Shown here: positions 23,601 to 37,899 of the stretch, in pieces | How the letters are laid out: each line of letters begins with the position of its first letter | How positions within the stretch are numbered: position 1 is the first letter of the stretch | Source of the DNA: Xestospongia muta | Lineage: Eukaryota; Porifera; Demospongiae; Haplosclerida; Petrosiidae | Direction: 5' to 3' | Length of the DNA: 64,000 nt | Assembly (NCBI GenBank): GCA_963693285.1 | Contig: OY848927.1 | Coordinates: 2,110,501-2,174,500 of the forward strand | The notes under the pieces: model-generated | What the model was told of the DNA's origin: nothing | The model's input: the letters and a program-made list of their open reading frames with translations, nothing else | Databases searched by the model: none | Translations under genes and position numbers: made by a program

Positions 23601-25320
23601 AGAGTTTAGTAAGTTTATCTGTCTTAACTATACTAATAAAGTAGTCTAAATAGGTTAAAACTCTAAAATAAAGAGTTTAGAGCTTTTTGAAAGTTAAAAA
23701 AGATTAGAAATTAACTGTGAAAACTGGTTAAAAAACTGATCTAAAGAGTTTAGCAAGTTTATCTGTCTTAAATATTTTAATAAAGTAGTCTAAATAGGTC
23801 AAAACACGAATATAAAGTGTTTAGAGCTTTTTGAAAGTTAAAAAAGATTAGAAATTAACTGTGAAAAATGGTTAAATAAACTAATCTAAAGAATTTAGTA
23901 AGTTTATTTGTCTTAAATATACTAATAAAGTAGTCTAAATAGGTTAAAACTCTAAAATAAAGAGTTTAGAGCTTTTTGAGTTAAAAAAGATTAGAAATTA
24001 ACTGTGAAAACTGGTTAAATAAGCTGATCTAAAGAGTTTAGTAAGTTTATCTGTCTTAAATATACTAATAAAGTAGTCTAAATAGGTTAAAACTCAAAAA
24101 TAAAGTGTTTTTAGCTTTTTGAAAGTTAAAAAAGATTAGAAATTAACTGTCAAAACTGGTTAAATAAGCTGATCTAAAGAGTTTAGTAAGTTTATCTGTC
24201 TTAAATATACTAATAAAGTAGTCTAAATAGGTTAAAACTCTAAAATAAAGAGTTTAGAGCTTTTTGAAAGTTTAAAAAGATTAGAAATTAACTGGGAAAA
24301 ATGGTTAAATAAACTAATCTAAAGAATTTTGTAAGTTTATCTGTCTTAAATATACTAATAAAGTAGTCTAAATAGGTTAAAACTCTAAAATAAAGAGTTT
24401 AGAGCTTTTTGAAAGTTAAAAAAATTAGAAATTAACTGTGAAAACTGGTTAAATAAGCTGATCTAAAGAGTTTAGTAAGTTTATCTGTCTTAACTATACT
24501 ATTAAAGTAGTCTAAATAGGTTAAAACTCTAAAATAAAGAGTTTAGATCTTTTTGAAAGTTTAAAAAGATTAGAAATTAACCGTGAAAACTGGTTAAATA
24601 AACTGATCTAAAGAGTTTAGTAAGTTTATCTGTCTTAAATATTTTAATAAAGTAGTCTAAATACATCAAAACATGAAAATAAAGTGTTTAGAGCTTTTTG
24701 AAAGTTAAAAAAGATTAGAAATTAACTGGGAAAAATGGTTAAATAAACTAATCTAAAGAATTTAGTAAGTTTATTTCTCTTAAATATACTAATAAAGTAG
24801 TCTAAATAGGTTAAAACTCTAAAATAAAGTGTTTAGAGCTTTTTGAAAGTTTAAAAAGATTAGAAATTAACTGTGAAAACTGGTTAAATAAGCTGATCTA
24901 AAGAGTTTAGTAAGTTTATCTGTCTTAAATATACTAATAAAGTAGTCTAAATAGGTTAAAACTCTAAAATAAAGAGTTTAGAGCTTTTTGAAAGTTAAAA
25001 AGATTAGAAATTAACTGTGAAAACTGGTTAAATAAGCTGATCTAAAGAGTTTAGTAAGTTTATCTGTCTTAAATATACTAATAAAGTAGTCTAAATAGGT
25101 TAAAACGCAAAAATAAAGTGTTTTTAGCTTTTTGAAAGTTTAATAAGATTAGAAATTAACCGTGAAAACTGGTTAAATAAGATGATCTAAAGAGTTTAGT
25201 AAGTTTATCTGTCTTAAATTTACTAATAAATTAGTCTAAATAGGTTAAAACTCTAAAATAAAGAGTTTAGAGCTTTTTGAAAGTTAAAAAAGATTAGAAA
25301 TTAACTGTGAAAACTGGTTA
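20690..25320. repeat. Triplicated block R, copy 1
   Basis: Rare markers in order are aaactccaaa (20,761), cttaactaca (20,871), taaaagtcta near 21,049, gatctatggag near 21,132, gaatgttaaaa near 21,227, gaaactaactg near 21,392, aaacggatct (22,141 and 22,721), gagctgtttg near 22,813, aacaggggaaaatgg near 23,425, tagcaagttt (23,751) and acatcaaaacatg (24,663). Copy 3 repeats the markers I measured at offset 11,000-11,001. Copy 2 follows directly at offset 4,632, so copy 1 is shorter on the right: it ends where aaactcc starts again at 25,393. Confidence 0.93.
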
Positions 25321-28300
25321 AATAAGCTGATCTAAAGAGTTTAGTAAGTTTATCTGTCTTAAATATACTAATAAAGTAGTCTAAATAGGTTAAAACTCCA
25401 AAATAAAGTGTTTAGAGCTTTTTGAAAGTTTAAAAAGATTAGAAATTAACTGTGAAAACTGGTTAAATAAGCTGATCTAAAGAGTTTAGTAAGTTTATCT
25501 GTCTTAACTACACTAATAAAGGAGTCTAAATAGTTTAAAACTCTAAAATAAAGAGTTTAGAGCTTTTTGAAAGTTAAAAAAGATTAGAAATTAACTGTGA
25601 AAACTGGTTAAATAAGCTGATCTAAAGAGTTTAGTAAGTTTATCTGTCTTAACTATACTAATAAAGTAGTCTAAATAGGTTAAAAGTCTAAAATAAAGAG
25701 TTTAGAGCTTTTTGAAAGTTAAAAAGATTAGAAATTAACTGTGAAAACTGGTTAAATAAGCTGATCTATGGAGTTTAGTAAGTTTATCTCTTATAAATAT
25801 ACTAATAAAGTAGTCTAAATAGGTTAAAACTCTAAAATAAAGAGTTTAGAGCTTTTTGAATGTTAAAAAAGATTAGAAATTAACTGTGAAAACTGGTTAA
25901 ATAAGCTGATCTAAAGAGTTTAGTAAGTTTATCTGTCTTAAATATACTAATAAAGTAGTCTAAATAGGTTAAAACTCTAAAATAAAGAGTATAGAGCTTT
26001 TTGAAAGTTAAAAAAGATTAGAAACTAACTGTGAAAACAAGTTAAATAAGCTGATCTAAAGAGTTTAGTAAGTTTATCTGTCTTAACTATACAAATAAAG
26101 TAGTCTAAATAGGTTAAAACTCTAAAATAAAGAGTTTAGAGCTTTTTGAAAGTTTAAAAAGATTGAAATTAACCGTTAAAACTGGTTAAATAAGCTGATC
26201 TAAAGAGTTTAGTAAGTTTATCTGTCTTAAATATACTAATAAAGTAGTCTAAATAGGTTAAAACTCTAAAATAAAGTGTTTAGAGCTTTTTCAAAGTTAA
26301 AAAAGATTAGAAATTAACTGGGAAAAATGGTTAAATAAACTAATCTAAAGAATTTAGTAAGTTTATTTGTCTTAAATATACTAATAAAGTAGTCTAAATA
26401 GGTTAAAACTCTAAAATAAAGAGTTTAGAGCTTTTTGAAAGTTTAAAAAGATTAGAAATTAACTGTGAAAACTGGTTAAATAAGCTGATCTAAAGATTTT
26501 AGTAAGTTTATCTCTCTTAAATATACTAATAAAGTAGTCTAAATAGGTTAAAACTCTAAAATAAAGAGTTTAGAGCTTTTTGAAAGTTAATAAAGATTAG
26601 AAATTAACTGTGAAAACTGGTTAAATAAGCTGATCTAAAGAGTTTAGTAACTTTATCTGTCTTAAATATACTAATAAAGTAGTCTAAATAGGTTAAAACT
26701 ATAAAATAAAGTGTTTAGAGCTTTTGAAAGTTAAAAAAGATTAGAAATTAACTGTGAAAACTAGTTAAATAAACGGATCTAAAGAGTTTAGTAAGTTTAT
26801 CTGTCTTAAATATACTAATAAAGTAGTCTAAATAGGTTAAAACTCTAAAATAAAGTGTTTAGAGCTTTTTGAAAGTTAAAAAAGATTAAAAATTAACTGT
26901 GAAAACTGGTTAAATAAGCTGATCTAAAGAGTTTAGTAAGTTTATCTGTCTTAAATATACTAATAAAGTAGTCTAAATAGGTTAAAACTCGAAAATAAAG
27001 AGTTTAGAGCTTTTTGAAAGTTAAAAAAGATTAGAAATTAACTGTGAAAACTGGTTAAATAAGCTGATCTAAAGAGTTTAGTAAGTTTATCTGTCTTAAA
27101 TATACTAAAAAAGTAGTCTAAATAGGTTAAAACTCTAAAATAAAGAGTTTAGAGCTTTTTGAAAGTTAAAAAAGATTAGAAATTAACTGTGAAAACTGGT
27201 TAAATAAGCTGATCTAAAGAGTTTAGTAAGTTTATCTGTCTTAAATATACTAATAAAGTAGTCTAAATAGGTTAAAACTATAAAATAAAGTGTTTAGAGC
27301 TTTTTGAAAGTTAAAAAAGATTAGAAATTAACTGTGAAAACTGGTTAAATAAACGGATCTAAAGAGTTTAGTAAGTTTATCTGTCTTAAATATACTAATA
27401 AAGTAGTCTAAATAGGTTAAAACTCTAAAATAAAGTGTTTAGAGCTGTTTGAAAGTTAAAAAAGATTAGAAATTAACTGTGAAAACTGGTTAAATAAGCT
27501 GATCTAAAGAGTTTAGTAAGTTTATCTGTCTTAAATATACTAATAAAGTAGTCTAAATAGGTTAAAACTCTAAAATAAAGAGTTTAGAGCTTTTTGAAAG
27601 TTAAAATGATTAGAAATTAACTGTGAAAAATGGTTAAATAAACTAATCTAAAGAGTTTAGTAAGTTTATCTGTCTTAAATATACTAATAAAGTAGTCTAA
27701 ATAGGTTAAAACTCTAAAATAAAGAGTTTAGAGCTTTTTGAAAGTTAAAAAAATTAGAAATTAACTGTGAAAACTGGTTAAATAAGCTGATCTAAAGAGT
27801 TTAGTAAGTTTATCTGTCTTAACTATACTAATAAAGTAGTCTAAATAGGTTAAAACTCTAAAATAAAGAGTTTAGAGCTTTTTGAAAGTTAAAAAAGATT
27901 AGAAATTAACTGTGAAAACTGGTTAAAAAACTGATCTAAAGAGTTTAGCAAGTTTATCTGTCTTAAATATTTTAATAAAGTAGTCTAAATAGGTCAAAAC
28001 ACGAAAATAAAGTGTTTAGAGCTTTTTGAAAGTTAAAAAAGATTAGAAATTAACTGGGAAAAATGGTTAAATAAACTAATCTAAAGAATTTAGTAAGTTT
28101 ATTTGTCTTAAATATACTAATAAAGTAGTCTAAATAGGTTAAAACTCTAAAATAAAGAGTTTAGAGCTTTTTGAGTTAAAAAAGATTAGAAATTAACTGT
28201 GAAAACTGGTTAAATAAGCTGATCTAAAGAGTTTAGTAAGTTTATCTGTCTTAAATATACTAATAAAGTAGTCTAAATAGGTTAAAACTCGAAAATAAAG

Positions 28301-30890
28301 AGTTTAGAGCTTTTTGAAAGTTTAAAAAGATTAGAAATTAACTGGGAAAAATGGTTAAATAAACTAATCTAAAGAATTTTGTAAGTTTATTTGTCTTAAA
28401 TATACTAATAAAGTAGTCTAAATAGGTTAAAACTCTAAAATAAAGAGTTTAGAGCTTTTTGAAAGTTAAAAAAATTAGAAATTAACTGTGAAAACTGGTT
28501 AAATAAGCTGATCTAAAGAGTTTAGTAAGTTTATCTGTCTTAACTATACTATTAAAGTAGTCTAAATAGGTTAAAACTCTAAAATAAAGAGTTTAGAGCT
28601 TTTTGAAAGTTTAAAAAGATTAGAAATTAACCGTGAAAACTGGTTAAATAAACTGATCTAAAGAGTTTAGTAAGTTTATCTGTCTTAAATATTTTAATAA
28701 AGTAGTCTAAATACATCAAAACATGAAAATAAAGTGTTTAGAGCTTTTTGAAAGTTAAAAAAGATTAGAAATTAACTGGGAAAAATGGTTAAATAAACTA
28801 ATCTAAAGAATTTAGTAAGTTTATTTCTCTTAAATATACTAATAAAGTAGTCTAAATAGGTTAAAACTCTAAAATAAAGTGTTTAGAGCTTTTTGAAAGT
28901 TTAAAAAGATTAGAAATTAACTGTGAAAACTGGTTAAATAAGCTGATCTAAAGAGTTTAGTAAGTTTATCTGTCTTAAATATACTAATAAAGTAGTCTAA
29001 ATAGGTTAAAACTCTAAAATAAAGAGTTTAGAGCTTTTTGAAAGTTAAAAAGATTAGAAATTAACTGTGAAAACTGGTTAAATAAGCTGATCTAAAGAGT
29101 TTAGTAAGTTTATCTGTCTTAAATATACTAATAAAGTAGTCTAAATAGGTTAAAACGCAAAAATAAAGTGTTTTTAGCTTTTTGAAAGTTTAATAAGATT
29201 AGAAATTAACCGTGAAAACTGGTTAAATAAGATGATCTAAAGAGTTTAGTAAGTTTATCTGTCTTAAATATACTAATAAATTAGTCTAAATAGGTTAAAA
29301 CTCTAAAATAAAGAGTTTAGAGCTTTTTGAAAGTTAAAAAAGATTAGAAATTAACTGTGAAAACTGGTTAAATAAGCTGATCTAAAGAGTTTAGTAAGTT
29401 TATCTGTCTTAAATATACTAATAAAGTAGTCTAAATAGGTTAAAACTCGAAAATAAAGAGTTTAGAGCTTTTTGAAAGTTAAAAAAGATTAGAAATTAAC
29501 TGTGAAAACTGGTTAAATAAGCTGATCTAAAGAGTTTAGTAAGTTTATCTGTCTTAAATATACTAATAAAGTAGTCTAAATAGGTTAAAACTCGAAAATA
29601 AAGAGTTTAGAGCTTTTTGAAAGTTAAAAAAGATTAGAAATTAACTGTGAAAACTGGTTAAATAAGCTGATCTAAAGAGTTTAGTAACTTTATCTGTCTT
29701 AAATATACTAATAAAGTAGTCTAAATAGGTTGAAACTCAAAAATAAAGTGTTTTTAGCTTTTTGAAAGTTAAAAAGATTAGAAATTAACTATGAAAACTG
29801 GTTAAATAAGCTGATCTAAAGAGTTTAGTAAGTTTATCTGTCTTAAATATACTAATAAAGTAGTCTAAATAGGTTAAAACTCTAAAATAAAGAGTTTAGA
29901 GCTTTTTGAAAGTTTAAAAAGATTAGAAATTAACCGTGAAAACTGCTTAAATAAGATGATCTAAAGAGTTTAGTAAGTTTATCTGTCTTAAATATACTAA
30001 TAAAGTAGTCTAAATAGGTTAAAACTCTAAAATAAAGAGTTTAGAGCTTTTTGAAAGTTGAAAAAGATTAGAAATTAACTGTGAAAACTGGTTAAATAAA
30101 CTAATCTAAAGAGTTTAGTCAGTTTATCTGTCTTAACTATACTAATAAAGTAGTCTAAACAGGTTAAAACTCTAAAATAAAGAGTTTAGAGCTTTATGAA
30201 AGTTTAAAAAGATTAGAAATTAACCGTGAAAACTGGTTAAATAAGCTGATGTAAAGAGTTTAGTAAGTTTATCTGTCTTAAATATACTAATAAAGTAGTC
30301 TAAATAGGTTAAAACTCTAAAATAAAGAGTTTAGAGCTTTTTGAAAGTTAAAAAAGATTAGAAATTAACTGTGAAAACTGGTTAAATAAGCTGATCTAAA
30401 GAGTTTAGTAAGTTTATCTGTCTTAAATATACTAATAAAGTAGTCTAAATAGGTTAAAACTCTAAAATAAAGAGTTTAGAGCTTTTTGAAAGTTAAAAAA
30501 GATTAGAAATTAACTGTGAAAACTGGTTAAATAAGCTGATCTAAAGAGTTTAGTAAGTTTATCTGTCTTAAATATACTAATAAAGTAGTCTAAATAGGTT
30601 AAACCTCGAAAATAAAGAGTTTAGAGCTTTTTGAAAGTTAAAAAAGATTAGAAATTAACTGTGAAAACTGGTTAAATAAGCTGATCTAAAGAGTTTAGTA
30701 AGTTTATCTGTCTTAAATATACTAATAAAGTAGTCTAAATAGGTTAAAACTCGAAAATAAAGAGTTTAGAGCTTTTTGAAAGTTAAAAAAGATTAGAAAT
30801 TAACTGTGAAAACTGGTTAAATAAGCTGATCTAAAGAGTTTAGTAAGTTTATCTGTCTTAAATATACTAATAAAGTAGTCTAAATAGGTT
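25321..30890. repeat. Triplicated block R, copy 2 (lacks four monomers)
   Basis: Markers lie at 25,393 (aaactccaaa), 25,503 (cttaactaca), 26,771 and 27,351 (aaacggatct), 27,946 (tagcaagttt) and 28,713 (acatcaaaacatg). The distance from cttaactaca to acatcaaaacatg is 3,210 bp here but 3,792 bp in copies 1 and 3. The 582 bp shortage lies at three places: one monomer between 27,444 and 27,596, two between about 27,650 and 27,744, and one near 28,290. Right of 28,713 it matches copy 3 at offset 6,950-6,951 up to about 30,890, through gaaattaactatg at 29,781, gtttagtcagtt near 30,114 and gctttatgaa at 30,191. Confidence 0.92.
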
Positions 30891-31689
30891 GAAACTCGAA
30901 AATAAAGAGTTTAGAGCTTTTTGAAAGTTTAAAAAGATTAGAAATTAACTGTGAAAACTGGTTAAATAAGCTGATCTAAAGAGTTTAGTAAGTTTATCTG
31001 TCTTAAATATACTAATAAATTAGTCTAAATAGGTTAAAACTCTAAAATAAAGAGTTTAGAGCTTTTTGAAAGTTTAAAAAGATTAGAAATTAACCGTGGA
31101 AACTGCTTAAATAAGATGATCTAAAGAGTTTAGTAAGTTTATCTGTCTTAAATATACTAATAAAGTAGTCTAAATAGGTTAAAACTCTAAAATAAAGAGT
31201 TTAGAGCTTTTTGAAAGTTAAAAAAGATTAGAAATTAACTGTTAAAACTGGTTAAATAAGCTGATCTAAAGAGTTTAGTAAGTTTATCTGTCTTAAATAT
31301 ACTAATAAAGTAGTCTAAATAGGTTAAAACTCGAAAATAAAGAGTTTAGAGCTTTTTGAAAGTTTAAAAAGATTAGAAATTAACTGTGAAAACTGGTTAA
31401 ATAAGCTGTTCTAAAGAGTTTAGTAAGTTTATCTGTCTTAAATATACTAATAAAGTAGTCTAAATAGGTTAAAACTATAAAATAAAGTGTTTAGAGCTTT
31501 TTGAAAGTTAAAAAAGATTAGAAATTAACTGTGAAAACTGGTTAAATAAGCTGATCTAAAGAGTTTAGTAACTTTATCTGTCTTAAATATACTAATAAAG
31601 TAGTCTAAATAGGTTAAAACTCGAAAATAAAGAGTTTAGAGCTTTTTGAAAGTTTAAAAAGATTAGAAATTAACTGTGAAAACTGGTTA
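30891..31689. repeat. Mixed monomers between block R copies 2 and 3
   Basis: About 5.5 monomers, including an accgtggaaactgcttaaa copy near 31,094 of the kind found in the 193-bp-spaced cassette and a tgttctaaag site near 31,408. They match neither flank in register. Confidence 0.85.
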
Positions 31690-34600
31690 AATAAGCTGAT
31701 CTAAAGAGTTTAGTAAGTTTATCTGTCTTAAATATACTAATAAAGTAGTCTAAATAGGTTAAAACTCCCAAATAAAGTGTTTAGAGCTTTTTGAAAGTTT
31801 AAAAAGATTAGAAATTAACTGTGAAAACTGGTTAAATAAGCTGATCTAAAGAGTTTAGTAAGTTTATCTGTCTTAACTACACTAATAAAGGAGTCTAAAT
31901 AGTTTAAAACTCTAAAATAAAGAGTTTAGAGCTTTTTGAAAGTTAAAAAAGATTAGAAATTAACTGTGAAAACTGGTTAAATAAGCTGATCTAAAGAGTT
32001 TAGTAAGTTTATCTGTCTTAACTATACTAATAAAGTAGTCTAAATAGGTTAAAAGTCTAAAATAAAGAGTTTAGAGCTTTTTGAAAGTTAAAAAGATTAG
32101 AAATTAACTGTGAAAACTGGTTAAATAAGCTGATCTATGGAGTTTAGTAAGTTTATCTCTTATAAATATACTAATAAAGTAGTCTAAATAGGTTAAAACT
32201 CTAAAATAAAGAGTTTAGAGCTTTTTGAATGTTAAAAAAGATTAGAAATTAACTGTGAAAACTGGTTAAATAAGCTGATCTAAAGAGTTTAGTAAGTTTA
32301 TCTGTCTTAAATATACTAATAAAGTAGTCTAAATAGGTTAAAACTCTAAAATAAAGAGTATAGAGCTTTTTGAAAGTTAAAAAAGATTAGAAACTAACTG
32401 TGAAAACAAGTTAAATAAGCTGATCTAAAGAGTTTAGTAAGTTTATCTGTCTTAACTATACTAATAAAGTAGTCTAAATAGGTTAAAACTCTAAAATAAA
32501 GAGTTTAGAGCTTTTTGAAAGTTTAAAAAGATTGAAATTAACCGTTAAAACTGGTTAAATAAGCTGATCTAAAGAGTTTAGTAAGTTTATCTGTCTTAAA
32601 TATACTAATAAAGTAGTCTAAATAGGTTAAAACTCTAAAATAAAGTGTTTAGAGCTTTTTCAAAGTTAAAAAAGATTAGAAATTAACTGGGAAAAATGGT
32701 TAAATAAACTAATCTAAAGAATTTAGTAAGTTTATTTGTCTTAAATATACTAATAAAGTAGTCTAAATAGGTTAAAACTCTAAAATAAAGAGTTTAGAGC
32801 TTTTTGAAAGTTTAAAAAGATTAGAAATTAACTGTGAAAACTGGTTAAATAAGCTGATCTAAAGATTTTAGTAAGTTTATCTCTCTTAAATATACTAATA
32901 AAGTAGTCTAAATAGGTTAAAACTCTAAAATAAAGAGTTTAGAGCTTTTTGAAAGTTAATAAAGATTAGAAATTAACTGTGAAAACTGGTTAAATAAGCT
33001 GATCTAAAGAGTTTAGTAAGTTTATCTGTCTTAAATATACTAATAAAGTAGTCTAAATAGGTTAAAACTATAAAATAAAGTGTTTAGAGCTTTTTGAAAG
33101 TTAAAAAAGATTAGAAATTAACTGTGAAAACTGGTTAAATAAACGGATCTAAAGAGTTTAGTAAGTTTATCTGTCTTAAATATACTAATAAAGTAGTCTA
33201 AATAGGTTAAAACTCTAAAATAAAGTGTTTAGAGCTTTTTGAAAGTTAAAAAAGATTAAAAATTAACTGTGAAAACTGGTTAAATAAGCTGATCTAAAGA
33301 GTTTAGTAAGTTTATCTGTCTTAAATATACTAATAAAGTAGTCTAAATAGGTTAAAACTCGAAAATAAAGAGTTTAGAGCTTTTTGAAAGTTAAAAAAGA
33401 TTAGAAATTAACTGTCAAAACTGGTTAAATAAGCTGATCTAAAGAGTTTAGTAAGTTTATCTGTCTTAAATATACTAAAAAAGTAGTCTAAATAGGTTAA
33501 AACTCTAAAATAAAGAGTTTAGAGCTTTTTGAAAGTTAAAAAAGATTAGAAATTAACTGTGAAAACTGGTTAAATAAGCTGATCTAAAGAGTTTAGTAAG
33601 TTTATCTGTCTTAAATATACTAATAAAGTAGTCTAAATAGGTTAAAACTATAAAATAAAGTGTTTAGAGCTTTTTGAAAGTTAAAAAAGATTAGAAATTA
33701 ACTGTGAAAACTGGTTAAATAAACGGATCTAAAGAGTTTAGTAAGTTTATCTGTCTTAAATATACTAATAAAGTAGTCTAAATAGGTTAAAACTCTAAAA
33801 TAAAGTGTTTAGAGCTGTTTGAAAGTTAAAAAAGATTAAAAATTAACTGTGAAAACTGGTTAAATAAGCTGATCTAAAGAGTTTAGTAAGTTTATCTGTC
33901 TTAAATATACTAATAAAGTAGTCTAAATAGGTTAAAACTATAAAATAAAGTGTTTAGAGCTTTTTGAAAGTTAAAAAAGATTAGAAATTAACTGTGAAAA
34001 CTGGTTAAATAAACTGATCTAAAGAGTTTAGTAAGTTTATCTGTCTTAAATATACTAATAAAGTAGTCTAAATAGGTTAAAACTCTAAAATAAAGAGTTT
34101 AGAGCTTTTTGAAAGTTAAAATGATTAGAAATTAACTGTGAAAAATGGTTAAATAAACTATTCTAAAGAGTTTAGTAAGTTTATCTGTCTTAAATATACT
34201 AATAAAGTAGTCTAAATAGGTTAAAACTCTAAAATAAAGTGTTTAGAGCTTTTTGAAAGTTTAAAAAGATTAGAAATTAACTGTGAAAACTGGTTAAATA
34301 AGCTGATCTAAAGATTTTAGTAAGTTTATCTGTCTTAAATATACTAATAAAGTAGTCTAAATAGGTTAAAACTCTAAAATAAAGTGTTTAGAGCTTTTTG
34401 AAAGTTAAAAAAGATTAGAAATTAACAGGGGAAAATGGTTAAATAAAGTAATCTAAAGAATTTTGTAAGTTTATTAGTCTTAAATATACTAATAAAGTAG
34501 TCTAAATAGGTTAAAACTCTAAAATAAAGAGTTTAGAGCTTTTTGAAAGTTAAAAAAATTAGAAATTAACTGTGAAAACTGGTTAAATAAGCTGATCTAA

Positions 34601-37600
34601 AGAGTTTAGTAAGTTTATCTGTCTTAACTATACTAATAAAGTAGTCTAAATAGGTTAAAACTCTAAAATAAAGAGTTTAGAGCTTTTTGAAAGTTAAAAA
34701 AGATTAGAAATTAATTGTGAAAACTGGTTAAAAAACTGATCTAAAGAGTTTAGCAAGTTTATCTGTCTTAAATATTTTAATAAAGTAGTCTAAATAGGTC
34801 AAAACACGAAAATAAAGTGTTTAGAGCTTTTTGAAAGTTAAAAAAGATTAGAAATTAACTGGGAAAAATGGTTAAATAAACTAATCTAAAGAATTTAGTA
34901 AGTTTATTTGTCTTAAATATACTAATAAAGTAGTCTAAATAGGTTAAAACTCTAAAATAAAGAGTTTAGAGCTTTTTGAGTTAAAAAAGATTAGAAATTA
35001 ACTGTGAAAACTGGTTAAATAAGCTGATCTAAAGAGTTTAGTAAGTTTATCTGTCTTAAATATACTAATAAAGTAGTCTAAATAGGTTAAAACTCAAAAA
35101 TAAAGTGTTTTTAGCTTTTTGAAAGTTAAAAAAGATTAGAAATTAACTGTGAAAACTGGTTAAATAAGCTGATCTAAAGAGTTTAGTAAGTTTATCTGTC
35201 TTAAATATACTAATAAAGTAGTCTAAATAGGTTAAAACTCTAAAATAAAGAGTTTAGAGCTTTTTGAAAGTTTAAAAAGATTAGAAATTAACTGGGAAAA
35301 ATGGTTAAATAAACTAATCTAAAGAATTTTGTAAGTTTATTTGTCTTAAATATACTAATAAAGTAGTCTAAATAGGTTAAAACTCTAAAATAAAGAGTTT
35401 AGAGCTTTTTGAAAGTTAAAAAAGATTAGAAATTAACTGTGAAAACTGGTTAAATAAGCTGATCTAAAGAGTTTAGTAAGTTTATCTGTCTTAACTATAC
35501 TATTAAAGTAGTCTAAATAGGTTAAAACTCTAAAATAAAGAGTTTAGAGCTTTTTGAAAGTTTAAAAAGATTAGAAATTAACCGTGAAAACTGGTTAAAT
35601 AAACTGATCTAAAGAGTTTAGTAAGTTTATCTGTCTTAAATATTTTAATAAAGTAGTCTAAATACATCAAAACATGAAAATAAAGTGTTTAGAGCTTTTT
35701 GAAAGTTAAAAAAGATTAGAAATTAACTGGGAAAAATGGTTAAATAAACTAATCTAAAGAATTTAGTAAGTTTATTTCTCTTAAATATACTAATAAAGTA
35801 GTCTAAATAGGTTAAAACTCTAAAATAAAGTGTTTAGAGCTTTTTGAAAGTTTAAAAAGATTAGAAATTAACTGTGAAAACTGGTTAAATAAGCTGATCT
35901 AAAGAGTTTAGTAAGTTTATCTGTCTTAAATATACTAATAAAGTAGTCTAAATAGGTTAAAACTCTAAAATAAAGAGTTTAGAGCTTTTTGAAAGTTAAA
36001 AAGATTAGAAATTAACTGTGAAAACTGGTTAAATAAGCTGATCTAAAGAGTTTAGTAAGTTTATCTGTCTTAAATATACTAATAAAGTAGTCTAAATAGG
36101 TTAAAACGCAAAAATAAAGTGTTTTTAGCTTTTTGAAAGTTTAATAAGATTAGAAATTAACCGTGAAAACTGGTTAAATAAGATGATCTAAAGAGTTTAG
36201 TAAGTTTATCTGTCTTAAATATACTAATAAATTAGTCTAAATAGGTTAAAACTCTAAAATAAAGAGTTTAGAGCTTTTTGAAAGTTAAAAAAGATTAGAA
36301 ATTAACTGTGAAAACTGGTTAAATAAGCTGATCTAAAGAGTTTAGTAAGTTTATCTGTCTTAAATATACTAATAAAGTAGTCTAAATAGGTTAAAACTCG
36401 AAAATAAAGAGTTTAGAGCTTTTTGAAAGTTAAAAAAGATTAGAAATTAACTGTGAAAACTGGTTAAATAAGCTGATCTAAAGAGTTTAGTAAGTTTATC
36501 TGTCTTAAATATACTAATAAAGTAGTCTAAATAGGTTAAAACTCGAAAATAAAGAGTTTAGAGCTTTTTGAAAGTTAAAAAAGATTAGAAATTAACTGTG
36601 AAAACTGGTTAAATAAGCTGATCTAAAGAGTTTAGTAAGTTTATCTGTCTTAAATATACTAATAAAGTAGTCTAAATAGGTTGAAACTCAAAAATAAAGT
36701 GTTTTTAGCTTTTTGAAAGTTAAAAAGATTAGAAATTAACTATGAAAACTGGTTAAATAAGCTGATCTAAAGAGTTTAGTAAGTTTATCTGTCTTAAATA
36801 TACTAATAAAGTAGTCTAAATAGGTTAAAACTCTAAAATAAAGAGTTTAGAGCTTTTTGAAAGTTTAAAAAGATTAGAAATTAACCGTGAAAACTGCTTA
36901 AATAAGATGATCTAAAGAGTTTAGGAAGTTTATCTGTCTTAAATATACTAATAAAGTAGTCTAAATAGGTTAAAACTCTAAAATAAAGAGTTTAGAGCTT
37001 TTTGAAAGTTGAAAAAGATTAGAAATTAACTGTGAAACTGGTTAAATAAACTAATCTAAAGAGTTTAGTCAGTTTATCTGTCTTAACTATACTAATAAAG
37101 TAGTCTAAATAGGTTAAAACTCTAAAATAAAGAGTTTAGAGCTTTATGAAAGTTTAAAAAGATTAGAAATTAACCGTGAAAACTGGTTAAATAAGCTGAT
37201 GTAAAGAGTTTAGTAAGTTTATCTGTCTTAAATATACTAATAAAGTAGTCTAAATAGGTTAAAACTCTAAAATAAAGAGTTTAGAGCTTTTTGAAAGTTA
37301 AAAAAGATTAGAAATTAACTGTGAAAACTGGTTAAATAAGCTGATCTAAAGAGTTTAGTAAGTTTATCTGTCTTAAATATACTAATAAAGTAGTCTAAAT
37401 AGGTTAAAACTCTAAAATAAAGAGTTTAGAGCTTTTTGAAAGTTAAAAAAGATTAGAAATTAACTGTGAAAACTGGTTAAATAAGCTGATCTAAAGAGTT
37501 TAGTAAGTTTATCTGTCTTAAATATACTAATAAAGTAGTCTAAATAGGTTAAACCTCGAAAATAAAGAGTTTAGAGCTTTTTGAAAGTTAAAAAAGATTA

Positions 37601-37840
37601 GAAATTAACTGTGAAAACTGGTTAAATAAGCTGATCTAAAGAGTTTAGTAAGTTTATCTGTCTTAAATATACTAATAAAGTAGTCTAAATAGGTTAAAAC
37701 TCGAAAATAAAGAGTTTAGAGCTTTTTGAAAGTTAAAAAAGATTAGAAATTAACTGTGAAAACTGGTTAAATAAGCTGATCTAAAGAGTTTAGTAAGTTT
37801 ATCTGTCTTAAATATACTAATAAAGTAGTCTAAATAGGTT
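31690..37840. repeat. Triplicated block R, copy 3 (most complete)
   Basis: This copy carries both the left part shared with copy 1 (offset 11,000-11,001 from 31,762 to at least 36,101) and the right part shared with copy 2 (offset 6,950-6,951 up to about 37,840). It is therefore the only copy with the full series. Private changes include aaactccca at 31,762, tttaggaag near 36,921 and a one-base loss in tgtgaaactgg near 37,031. Beyond 37,850 the match to copy 2 fails (aacc against aact, then gtg against gag). Confidence 0.92.
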
Positions 37841-37899
37841 AAAACTCGAAAATAAAGAGTTTAGAGCTTTTTGAAAGTTTAAAAAGATTAGAAATTAAC

